Source: Moraxella sp. ZY210820 (GTDB lineage: Bacteria; Pseudomonadota; Gammaproteobacteria; Pseudomonadales; Moraxellaceae). Taken from it: 64,000 bases of DNA. The stretch spans positions 186,001 to 250,000 of the forward strand of contig NZ_CP089978.1 of assembly GCF_030674635.1 (NCBI RefSeq), in the 5' to 3' direction. Below, in pieces: positions 44,583-52,878 of the stretch (within the stretch, counting starts at the first letter, position 1; each line of letters starts with the position of its first letter). The translations under genes and the position numbers were made by a program. The notes under the pieces are model-generated. The model saw only the letters and a program-made list of their open reading frames with translations. It ran no database searches and had not been told where the DNA came from.

Positions 44583-46304
44583 TTATTCAGTTAAATTAAA
44601 TAATAAACGTCCTGACGCAATGATATTTTCATCAGACTTGAGCTGAAAACTAATTTTATGTTGAGTGCGTGTCAAATGCAAATCTAATACATCGTATGGG
44701 CGGATAAGTTGTTGAAATTTAACTTGTTCATAACCACGACAAGACAGTAAATCTACCCATATTTGTTGTGCAAAATGGATAAAAAAGGCAAGTTGTCCTA
44801 CACCGGGGTAAATCGGAAAACCATCAAAATGTCCTTTAAAACATAACAATTCAGGTGAAAATTGTAATGTAAAAATATAGGTATGCTCTTGTTGAGATTG
44901 AGCTAAAACGTGTGGATATTGTGTAGATAAAAACAATTTGTTCACCCATAATTGGTTAAGTTTAGACTGGGTATTACGTGGTAAATAGGCAACAAATCGC
45001 CAATGTTTAGGTGTGGCAATTGGCTCTAAATGAGCTTTTAATTGTCGCTTTAATTGTTGAACCATCGCACGTTTACCGTGATGTTTAAGTTGTTGCCAAG
45101 CGGTTGGGGTTAAAGCTACTACGACCGATAAAAAAGTGCGTGAAGTTTGTTCGCTATCATGTTCAATTAATATGGCATGACAATCGCTGACTTCATCAAG
45201 TTGGTTTAGTTGAGATTCAATATGGTCTAGGCTCAATCGCTTTTCTTCTAATTTAACAATACGGTCGCTACGCCCTAACAATTCAAAACCATTGTCGTAT
45301 AATTGTACACAATCACGGGTTATAATCCAATCTTTTTGATAAGCATAAGGGCTTTGAATACCAAGTGTTTGCTCATCACTCAATTTGAGTTGTAATTCAT
45401 CAAAACTTCGCCATAGTGCATTATCGTCATAACGATAGCCAATCACGCCTGTTTCTGAACTACCAAAAATTTCTAAAATCCCTTGTGTATAGTGCATTCG
45501 TACGCCAGTATCTAAACGTCCCCCTGCGGATAATAGCCAAGTTGCTGATTTAAAATCAAATACACCTGCACAACGTTTGAGCAAGGCTGGACTACTGATT
45601 AAAATATTATGATATAACGCTTGTTGATGATTAGCATAATGCGTTAATTGTTGTTCAATTTGTTCAGGATAAATGAGTTGTTGAGCATAAAAGGTTTGTG
45701 AAGCCATAAATGGTACACAAAGTTGAAAGGTTAAACCATATAAATGTTGATGGCTCACCGTTGCCCACATAATAAACGGTTGTGGGAAATCAATATATTG
45801 ATGGATAATTTGTGCTTCTAATAATAACTGTGATAAGCAACGTGGAATTTGTTTGGCTTGTCCTGTAGAGCCAGAGGTATAAAATAATATATGAGATGCA
45901 TTAAGTTGGGTTTGCCAATCAATATGATAGCTTTGTATTACTTGTTCAATGTTTTGTTCTTGCTGATGATAAGGCGTATTATCATCAATAAAATCAATAC
46001 CTTGTTTTTTTAAATTCTGCTCTAATTGAATTTGACGATGGGGCGGTAAGGTTAAAATCTTATTGGCTAAAATGCCTGCCCAGAGCCATGCAAAAAATGT
46101 CAAACTATTTTGGCACCATAAGGCATAGCGTTGCTGTGGTTGCTGTTTCAGCATAACTATTTTATCGGCAACCATCTGCCAAAATTGGGCATAACTAACG
46201 CAATCTTGTTGGATATGAGTGTTCATCGGCGTAGATGTTTGATTTTGCCCCATATATGCCATAATATGTGAGTTATAAAATTGTGATGATAAAAAATCAA
46301 ACAT
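44583..46304 (-). CDS. apeH: APE AMP-dependent ligase fused to a C-terminal hot-dog dehydratase domain (ApeH-ApeI-like)
   Basis: The 573-residue protein has an adenylate-forming domain (ILFYTSGSTGQAKQIPRC about 162-179; EIFGSSETGVIGYR) that should activate the aryl starter acid and load it on the ACP. After about residue 465 a FabZ/FabA-like hot-dog follows, with GHFDGFPIYPGVG (about 491-503, catalytic His about 492). In characterised clusters the ligase (ApeH) and dehydratase subunit (ApeI) are separate proteins, so this is an apparent fusion. ATG 46304 (AGGCAG upstream) is preferred; TTG 46319 is possible. Confidence 0.85.
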   Translation of the reverse strand: MFDFLSSQFYNSHIMAYMGQNQTSTPMNTHIQQDCVSYAQFWQMVADKIVMLKQQPQQRYALWCQNSLTFFAWLWAGILANKILTLPPHRQIQLEQNLKKQGIDFIDDNTPYHQQEQNIEQVIQSYHIDWQTQLNASHILFYTSGSTGQAKQIPRCLSQLLLEAQIIHQYIDFPQPFIMWATVSHQHLYGLTFQLCVPFMASQTFYAQQLIYPEQIEQQLTHYANHQQALYHNILISSPALLKRCAGVFDFKSATWLLSAGGRLDTGVRMHYTQGILEIFGSSETGVIGYRYDDNALWRSFDELQLKLSDEQTLGIQSPYAYQKDWIITRDCVQLYDNGFELLGRSDRIVKLEEKRLSLDHIESQLNQLDEVSDCHAILIEHDSEQTSRTFLSVVVALTPTAWQQLKHHGKRAMVQQLKRQLKAHLEPIATPKHWRFVAYLPRNTQSKLNQLWVNKLFLSTQYPHVLAQSQQEHTYIFTLQFSPELLCFKGHFDGFPIYPGVGQLAFFIHFAQQIWVDLLSCRGYEQVKFQQLIRPYDVLDLHLTRTQHKISFQLKSDENIIASGRLLFNLTE

Positions 46305-46321
46305 AATTCTGCCTATCAAAC

Positions 46322-46447
46322 TATAGTAATTTCAATTCATAATTGAATAGTAGGGGCAAATTATATTTGCCCAAGCAATTGATTTTACAAAGGGTTTATA
46401 TAATAAACCCCTACATTTTTTGTATTGTCCTGATATAAATCGACGAT
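46322..46447 (+). repeat. MITE-like palindromic element, copy 2 of the ~126-bp family
   Basis: Closely matches 14359-14483 along its length, including GCAATTGATTTTACAAAGGG and the ATAAACCCCTACATTT half of the second hairpin. It is inserted between the ligase-dehydratase gene and the membrane-protein gene of the APE operon, where it may fold in the transcript. Confidence 0.7.
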
Positions 46448-46471
46448 ACAAACGAAATAACAACGAAATCA

Positions 46472-47023
46472 CTAAGATGATTTTTGTTGATGCCATTTAC
46501 GCAATACAAATTCGCCTAATAATAAACAACCCATAAGGATATAGGAAATAAAGCCATTATAAATCGCCCATTGCTCTGTTGTTCCCCATAATACTGTTGC
46601 TAGGGCAATACAAGCATTAATGATAAAAAATCCACACCATACTTTGGTAACATTGCGTGTCCAACGTACCCCACTTTCAGGCAAATCAGGTTGATGTAAA
46701 CGTGCAAAGCGTTCAATCATATTTGGTGGCGATTTGAGCGTATAAGCAAAAATGGCTAATGTTCCCACGCTCATCAAAACTGGGTAGCACTTGAGCCAAA
46801 GTTCATTTTGTGAAAATAAACTTGAACTACCACATAAAATCGCCATGATAGTGAGTGGTGCAAATAAAGGATTAGGCTTGCATAAATAACGTACAATAGC
46901 AACCGTGATTAATAACAGACTGACCCATAATAACGCTTGCTGTTGTAATGCCCACCACACTGCAAAGGGGTAGGCAATCATCAGCATACTAAGCAAAATT
47001 TGAATGGCGATACGCATAATCAA
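46472..47023 (-). CDS. APE cluster inner-membrane protein (COG4648 type, ApeG-like)
   Basis: The 183-residue protein has five or six membrane helices (about 7-27, 30-45, 54-75, 78-95, 128-148, 158-178) and the conserved CYPVLMSVGTLAIFAYTLKSPPNMIERFARL segment seen in COG4648 proteins of APE clusters. Its biochemical role is not known to me. It lies 14 nt after the second ACP gene. Confidence 0.8.
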   Translation of the reverse strand: MIMRIAIQILLSMLMIAYPFAVWWALQQQALLWVSLLLITVAIVRYLCKPNPLFAPLTIMAILCGSSSLFSQNELWLKCYPVLMSVGTLAIFAYTLKSPPNMIERFARLHQPDLPESGVRWTRNVTKVWCGFFIINACIALATVLWGTTEQWAIYNGFISYILMGCLLLGEFVLRKWHQQKSS

Positions 47024-47037
47024 CCATACAAAACTGG

Positions 47038-47286
47038 CTATTTAGCTTGTAGTTTTTGAATGGTTTCAACTACATCGGCAATGGTACGCACTGATTTAAA
47101 ATCTTCAGGTTTAATTTGCTGACCTGTTGCTTGGCGGATTTTAACCACTAAATCAACCGCATCAATACTGTCAATATCTAAATCAGTATAAAGATTAGAT
47201 TCCATTTGAATGGTTTCAGGGTCAATTTCAAATAACTCTTCCATCCAATTGCGTAATTGTTCTAAGATTTGTTCTTGGCTGAGCAT
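47038..47286 (-). CDS. apeF: APE acyl carrier protein 2 (ApeF-like)
   Basis: An 82-residue ACP with the phosphopantetheine site LDIDSIDAVDLV (Ser about 42). The two adjacent ACP genes (this and 47298-47555) are a hallmark of APE clusters; one is thought to carry the starter/intermediates in elongation. No phosphopantetheinyl transferase gene is seen in the cluster, so a housekeeping one must serve. Confidence 0.88.
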   Translation of the reverse strand: MLSQEQILEQLRNWMEELFEIDPETIQMESNLYTDLDIDSIDAVDLVVKIRQATGQQIKPEDFKSVRTIADVVETIQKLQAK

Positions 47287-47297
47287 AGATTCACCTC

Positions 47298-47555
47298 TTA
47301 TGCTTGATGTGTTGCAATTAATTCCACTAAACTATTAACAGATTTAAAATGATTTTTGGTGTCATCAGATTCTGCATTGAGCTGAATATTATAACGTTTT
47401 TTTAATGCAACGCCTAATTCTAATGCATCAATCGAATCTAAACCTAAACCATCACCAAATAATGGTGCATCATCTTCAATATCATCTAGGCTAGTATCTT
47501 CAAGCATTAAGACATCAATAATCATTTGCTTGACTTCTTGGGTTAAATTACTCAT
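47298..47555 (-). CDS. apeE: APE acyl carrier protein 1 (ApeE-like)
   Basis: An 85-residue acidic ACP with the attachment motif GLGLDSIDALELGV (Ser about 41). Its ATG overlaps the stop of the upstream acyltransferase gene as ATGA, so translation is coupled. E/F naming follows order in the operon. Confidence 0.88.
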   Translation of the reverse strand: MSNLTQEVKQMIIDVLMLEDTSLDDIEDDAPLFGDGLGLDSIDALELGVALKKRYNIQLNAESDDTKNHFKSVNSLVELIATHQA

Positions 47556-48331
47556 TTTGCTAGTTCTCGCTTAAAAAAATCATAGAGCCACGCATTAAAT
47601 TGGCGGACTCCTTTAGGATTAATTTCTACATTAGGTAATATATGTTGTATATCAATCGCATCGAGTACATCTAACTCTAAATGAAAGGCACGGTTTGGGA
47701 TATGATACCATTTTTCATTTTTGGTTAATGTCGATGGCGTGCAACGAATCAACACAGGACGTATTGGTACATTGGCACGCACAGCAATATTGGCTGCACC
47801 ACGTTGAAAATCATTCAGCATTTGCTGACGTTCGGTGCGTGTTCCTTCTGGGAAAATAATTAATGAGCCTGCTTGTTCGGTTTGTAGTTTGTTGATACAC
47901 GCATCAATAAAAGTTTGTGAGCCTTGATTTAAAATATAACCTGCACTTTTTACAGGTGCATGAGTAAATGGGTTTTGCCATAAGGCTTGTTTAACCACAC
48001 AGTTGGCACGGGGCATAAATGCAATTAACATCACTACATCCAGCAAACATGGATGATTTGCAACGACTAATTCACCATAACTATTTTCAAGTTTATGTAA
48101 ATTTTTAACGTCATAAGTCATTACACCCCCAAATTTTAAGCCTTCAATAAAAGTACGAAAGGCATATTTAATGACTTTTTGTGTAAAAATTGCTTGCCGT
48201 TCAGGGTCTCGATGTATGAGTTTGGCAAAGGGGGCAACAAACAATGCAATGAGTAAGCCACCTAAACCAAAACTTGCAAAACCTAATGCCGTGCCAATTA
48301 CACGCCAAACATAGTTAATTTTGGCTATCAT
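47552..48331 (-). CDS. PlsC-type 1-acyl-glycerophosphate acyltransferase-like protein of the APE cluster (ApeD-like)
   Basis: The 259-residue protein has an N-terminal membrane segment, the HX4D motif in VANHPCLLDVVML, and FPEGTRT. PlsC-family enzymes transfer acyl groups to glycerophospholipid-like acceptors; here it may build the lipid anchor of the polyene. ATG 48331 is chosen: it gives a 17-nt overlap with the upstream gene, while the longer frame would overlap by 104 nt. Confidence 0.85.
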   Translation of the reverse strand: MIAKINYVWRVIGTALGFASFGLGGLLIALFVAPFAKLIHRDPERQAIFTQKVIKYAFRTFIEGLKFGGVMTYDVKNLHKLENSYGELVVANHPCLLDVVMLIAFMPRANCVVKQALWQNPFTHAPVKSAGYILNQGSQTFIDACINKLQTEQAGSLIIFPEGTRTERQQMLNDFQRGAANIAVRANVPIRPVLIRCTPSTLTKNEKWYHIPNRAFHLELDVLDAIDIQHILPNVEINPKGVRQFNAWLYDFFKRELAK

Positions 48332-48992
48332 GCTTTTCAAAAATCCATGCTTGGCTTTGCCATTGTTGCTGTTCACTATACCAAAAATCATAAAATGCTT
48401 TGGCTTGTGGTTCATCATGTGGCTGATTCATGCTTTTGAATTGCATAGATAAATTTGCAGGTTTATCTAACGATAAAATAGCAGAAATCGCATGAATATG
48501 TGTGGTTTGTATATTGTGATGATGTTTATCTACAATTTGATATACTTCTGGTAAAGGTGCATCGTAATACACAATCAGTGCATTTTTTTTATGATGAATT
48601 TGCAAATAACTATAGGCTTCCAATAAGGCATCTTGCCAGCTATGATGAGGCATACTGCTCAAACTAGTTGCAGGCGTATTATCTTGAAATAAAATAGAAT
48701 AAAGTCCAGAAATTGCATTGTGTACTGATGTTGAAAATTGTGCAGGTGATGGTAATTCTTCTTGGGCGATATCTTGCATAATGCTTAAAGTGGTGTGTTC
48801 ATCGCCATAGCAAGATGACCAAACGATATAATCTATCTCACCATGATGTTGTTGTAACACTGTTTTGGCTGTATGCAAGGCGATTTTAGCTAAAGGCGAT
48901 AAACGACGACGCTGTATAGCGGGAATGTCCTGAATCGCTGTGAGTTCAGTATTAGCATCTGCATAGATAAGTGATGATAAATGACCGTGCAT
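48315..48992 (-). CDS. apeC: Ketosynthase-like chain-length factor of the APE cluster (ApeC-like)
   Basis: The 225-residue product is only the N-terminal half of a ketosynthase fold (Ketoacyl-synt_2 type): IPAIQRRRLSPLAKIALHTAKTVL and STSVHNAISGLYSILFQ. The active-site Cys is absent, as expected for a chain-length factor that partners the catalytic ketosynthase ApeO. First gene of the APE operon on the minus strand, with a candidate promoter just upstream. Confidence 0.82.
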   Translation of the reverse strand: MHGHLSSLIYADANTELTAIQDIPAIQRRRLSPLAKIALHTAKTVLQQHHGEIDYIVWSSCYGDEHTTLSIMQDIAQEELPSPAQFSTSVHNAISGLYSILFQDNTPATSLSSMPHHSWQDALLEAYSYLQIHHKKNALIVYYDAPLPEVYQIVDKHHHNIQTTHIHAISAILSLDKPANLSMQFKSMNQPHDEPQAKAFYDFWYSEQQQWQSQAWIFEKHDSQN

Positions 48993-49003
48993 AACAAAGC
49001 TCT

Positions 49004-49032
49004 ATAGTAAAATATAATGATGAATATATCAA
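49004..49032 (-). promoter_or_regulatory. Candidate sigma-70 promoter for the APE operon
   Basis: On the minus strand TTGATA (49032-49027), 17 nt, then TACTAT (49009-49004). The predicted start point is only about 5 nt from the first ATG, so the leader would be very short; treat as tentative. Confidence 0.35.
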
Positions 49033-49042
49033 GAATTAACGT

Positions 49043-49156
49043 CATTCTCAATTCATAGTAAGTTATTGATTTTATGTAGGGGCGAATGATTATTCGCCCG
49101 TACAAAATTCAATATTTTAAATCATATCCATATGCCATGATTTTAAGTTGAGAATG
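49043..49156. mobile_element. MITE-like element with CATTCTCAA terminal inverted repeats
   Basis: CATTCTCAA (49043-49051) and TTGAGAATG (49148-49156) bound a 114-bp non-coding block that carries the GTAGGGGCGAAT-ATTCGCCC hairpin shared with the other intergenic elements. It separates the APE operon promoter from the 3' end of the kinase gene. Confidence 0.6.
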
Positions 49157-49195
49157 GAATAATAATTATACATGATTTCCGTTAATTTGATAAGT

Positions 49196-52100
49196 TTAAG
49201 ATGTCGCTCTTTTCACTTTCAAACTATTTAACCATGCACGCAACTGAGCAGGTTTAAGTGGTTTTTTCATCAGAATAATACCTAATTCTTTTAAACGCTG
49301 TGGTAAATCAGGGTCGCTATCTGCTGTAACCAATGCAATCGGAATATCCGCCACACGATGCTGTAAAATAAAATCAATGCCCATTTGTTCTTGATTTAGA
49401 TGTTGGTCAATCAACCATACATCAGGTTGATGTTGTTCAATAAATGCGAGCGCTTGCTGTTTATCGCTACACATTATCGCTTGATGTCCCCATTTTTCTA
49501 GTAAAATTTGCATACCTTGTAAAATGGCTTCATCATTATCTAAACATAACACTTTTAAACTGTGTTGCTGTGTTTGTTGGATAGTAGGTTTAAGCGTTTC
49601 AGGTTGTGGTGCTGAGACTAAAGGTACTTCAAGCATAAAACATGAACCACGATTGACTTGCGAGTAAACATATAATTTATAGTCTAATAATTGTACCATA
49701 CGATGTACGATGGCTAAACCTAAACCTAAACCTTGCTCTCCCCATGGTGAAGTATGTCCGCAGCGTTCAAACTCTTGGAATAATTTTTGTTGTTGCTGTT
49801 CAGAAATACCAAAACCTGTATCCCACACGCCAATACGAATATGATTTTTTTGACTTGCGGAACGTAACACACCCACCACAATACGCCCTTGAGCAGTATA
49901 ACGTAAGGCATTACTCACGAAATTTTGTACGATACGTCTAATCCATTGTGGGTCGGTATCAATCCAAAATGCGGTATCATGTACGCTTAATTTTAATTGA
50001 CGTTGTTGTGCAATGCCTGAAAATTGTAGTTTTAAATCACTTAATAAATCATTTAAAGCGTAGGCCTGGCGTTTTGGTTGTAATGTACCACTTTCTAAAC
50101 GTGCAATATCAAGCAAAGCAGAGAGCATACTTTCAGCACCATGTAAGGCACGGTCGAGTTGTTCTAAAGTCTTTTTATCATTAGGATTTTGAATATTGTA
50201 TTCTAATGCTGTGCTAAATAAACGTGCAGCATGCATAGGTTGTAATAAATCATGACTTGCCGCAGCAAGGAAACGACTTTTTGCCATATTGGCAATATCA
50301 GCTTGTTCTCTGGCACGCTGTTGTTCGGCAAGTGCGATTTCTAGCTGTTGCGTACGTTCTTGTACTTTGGCTTCAAGAATAATTTCATGCTCACGGAAAG
50401 CGGTGATATCGGCAAATGTAGTTACAAATCCACCACCTTCAATCGGCACGCCTTTCATTTGAATGACTTTACCATTTTTACGTACACGTTCAAATTCATG
50501 GCGATTACCCATTCGCATCCAGTTTAAACGTTTATTGATATGTTCTTCGATAGAGCCTTCACCACATTCACCACGTTCAGCATTATAGCGGATTAAATCG
50601 GCAACAGGACAGCCAATATAAACCAAACTTTCAGGATATTCAAATAGTTGTAAATAATGTTGATTCCATGCAATCAAACACATATTTTCATCAACCACAC
50701 TTACACCAAGTGTCATATTATCTAGCATGGTCATGAGTACATTACGGTTAAAACGTTGCCAACGTGAGGCTTGGTCGAGAATATTCGCCACTTGTCCGAG
50801 TGCTAAACCATCATTGACCATTGCTGTTGTGAGTAGTGTTCGTGCTGATGATGCACCAATAGCACTGGCGAGATATTGTTCAGTAAATCGCCACCACATT
50901 CCATTAGCGGTACTATTTTGGTTAAATTCTAAATTATTATGCTGACAAAATGCATTAAAGGCTTGTAATGTTGGTTCATAACCCGTGATACGTTGTGCCA
51001 ATGCAAATAAATCGCCTACTTTCAAACGAATAGCAGTTTGATGTAATTCATCTTGGACAATATGTGGATTATCATCATGATGGGTATTTAAAATTGGTTT
51101 GGTTTCATAATAAAAGAAACTTTCTGCTTGGATTTGCTCAGCAACACTTGGACGGAACCATTTAGAAACGCCAATATAAGCAACAATATTTAAACCTAAT
51201 GACCATAAAACGCCATGAGTTAATGGAGAAAGAGATGAAAAACCAAATAAAGCCTCGGGACGTAACCATGTTAGATCGAAAATACCATGATTGAGTAAGT
51301 TACTTGCCCATGACATTGCCCATTCTTGAGGTAAACTGCGTAGCATGGTTGGTAATAATAGGGTATAAGCCCATAAACTAAAACCAATCATTAAACCCGC
51401 CATCACACCGTGTTTGCTTCCGTTTCGCCAATATAAACCACCGATTAATGTTGGAGCAAATTGAGCTACTGCACTAAATGCCAATAAACCAAGTATGGAT
51501 AATTGTTCGACATTATCAAACAAACGGAAAAAGATAAAACCGAGTAACATGACCAATAAAATACAGGCCTGACGGATACATTTTAAAATCATTGGCAAAC
51601 GTGGATTTTGGCGTGAAATAAGATTAAATCGCCAAATGGTCGGCATAATTAAGTCGTTCGTCAGCATGATGGATAGAGCAAGCGATGATACCAATAACAT
51701 ACCTGTAGAGGCAGAAAAACCGCCCAAAAATGCTAAAACGGTAAGCCAATCTTGTTGATAAGCAATCGGTAGTGCTAAAACAGCAATATCGCCATTCAAT
51801 TGTCCTAGATAGTGTGATGCCCAACTGGCAATTGGAATAATTGCCATCATAGTTAAAATTAAATACAATGAAAACCAACGTTTCACACCACGTAATTGAC
51901 GTTCATTACCTAATTCGACCACTGCCACATGGAATTGACGTGGTAAACAAATCATGGCTAAGGCTGCCAATAAGGTTTGTGTCCAAAAGGATTCAGGGAC
52001 ACCATATTGTTGTATGGATTGTAGGGTGTGGCGAATATCTTCATTTAAAATGGTTAAATTTTGTGGTGAAACCCACAAGAAAAATATCGCAATTGATAAT

Positions 52101-52708
52101 AATGCAAATAATTTAACAAAGGATTCAAATGCAACAGCGAGCATTAATCCGCCGTGTTGTTCGGTATTAGCGATTTGTCGTGTACCAAAAATCATGGCTA
52201 ACACTGCTAAAATTGCAGTTAAAAACATGACTGCATCATTTGATTGTGCTTGGTATAAATGTGGAGCATTTTGAAGAATCATATTAGTACTAAGTGCAAT
52301 CGCTCTTAATTGTAAAGCTAAGTACGGCACGATAGCAATAATGGCTAAAATGGTAACAATAGAAGCTAAAACTCCACTTTTTCCATAACGAGAAGCAACA
52401 AAGTCAGCAATTGATGAAATAGCATGGTATTGACGAACCCGTCCTAAACGTCGCCAAATGTCATAGCCTAAAGCGATAAAGAGTAAAGGTCCAATATAAA
52501 TTGATAAAGCTAAAATCCCATTATTGGTTAAACTTGCACTTGCTCCATAAAATGTCCATGATGAGCAATATACACCTAAGGTTAGACTAAATAAAATTAA
52601 ACGTAATTTGGCTGGTAATTTGCGAGTATATTTTTCACCAAACATGGCACAGGCAAATAACATTAAAATATATAAGGCTAAAATAGAGATAATTAACCAG
52701 CTATTCAT
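49196..52708 (-). CDS. SLC5/PutP-domain hybrid sensor histidine kinase (CbrA-like) with receiver domain
   Basis: The 1170-residue protein joins a sodium-solute-symporter-like membrane domain (about 1-560, 12-13 helices) to a PAS domain (about 680-790), a coiled coil, HisKA (AAASHDLLQPMHAARLF, phospho-His about 828), HATPase (NFVSNALRYT, DTGFGIS, GLGLGLAIVHRM) and a C-terminal receiver (VWLIDQHLN with the phospho-Asp; final KKPLK). CbrA-type kinases govern carbon/nitrogen use; this one is a hybrid with its own receiver. No dedicated response regulator gene is adjacent. Confidence 0.92.
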   Translation of the reverse strand: MNSWLIISILALYILMLFACAMFGEKYTRKLPAKLRLILFSLTLGVYCSSWTFYGASASLTNNGILALSIYIGPLLFIALGYDIWRRLGRVRQYHAISSIADFVASRYGKSGVLASIVTILAIIAIVPYLALQLRAIALSTNMILQNAPHLYQAQSNDAVMFLTAILAVLAMIFGTRQIANTEQHGGLMLAVAFESFVKLFALLSIAIFFLWVSPQNLTILNEDIRHTLQSIQQYGVPESFWTQTLLAALAMICLPRQFHVAVVELGNERQLRGVKRWFSLYLILTMMAIIPIASWASHYLGQLNGDIAVLALPIAYQQDWLTVLAFLGGFSASTGMLLVSSLALSIMLTNDLIMPTIWRFNLISRQNPRLPMILKCIRQACILLVMLLGFIFFRLFDNVEQLSILGLLAFSAVAQFAPTLIGGLYWRNGSKHGVMAGLMIGFSLWAYTLLLPTMLRSLPQEWAMSWASNLLNHGIFDLTWLRPEALFGFSSLSPLTHGVLWSLGLNIVAYIGVSKWFRPSVAEQIQAESFFYYETKPILNTHHDDNPHIVQDELHQTAIRLKVGDLFALAQRITGYEPTLQAFNAFCQHNNLEFNQNSTANGMWWRFTEQYLASAIGASSARTLLTTAMVNDGLALGQVANILDQASRWQRFNRNVLMTMLDNMTLGVSVVDENMCLIAWNQHYLQLFEYPESLVYIGCPVADLIRYNAERGECGEGSIEEHINKRLNWMRMGNRHEFERVRKNGKVIQMKGVPIEGGGFVTTFADITAFREHEIILEAKVQERTQQLEIALAEQQRAREQADIANMAKSRFLAAASHDLLQPMHAARLFSTALEYNIQNPNDKKTLEQLDRALHGAESMLSALLDIARLESGTLQPKRQAYALNDLLSDLKLQFSGIAQQRQLKLSVHDTAFWIDTDPQWIRRIVQNFVSNALRYTAQGRIVVGVLRSASQKNHIRIGVWDTGFGISEQQQQKLFQEFERCGHTSPWGEQGLGLGLAIVHRMVQLLDYKLYVYSQVNRGSCFMLEVPLVSAPQPETLKPTIQQTQQHSLKVLCLDNDEAILQGMQILLEKWGHQAIMCSDKQQALAFIEQHQPDVWLIDQHLNQEQMGIDFILQHRVADIPIALVTADSDPDLPQRLKELGIILMKKPLKPAQLRAWLNSLKVKRATS

Positions 52709-52878
52709 TGCATCATCACAGATTATAAAAATGTGTATTATAAACTAAAAAAACGATGAAGATAGGATTTATCATGGAAACAATCTGTAACAATAAATTC
52801 ATAATGATTTGATAGATATTCTTATTTATATTATGATAAGTACTATTATTTATTCATTTTTATTTTGGTATTTTACTT

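Noticed and set aside
52801..52878. Possible Fur box upstream of the TonB receptor
   Set aside because: GATAAG/ATTATT fragments are present but they do not form the 19-bp palindrome or a 7-1-7 pattern; AT-rich sequence makes such partial matches common.
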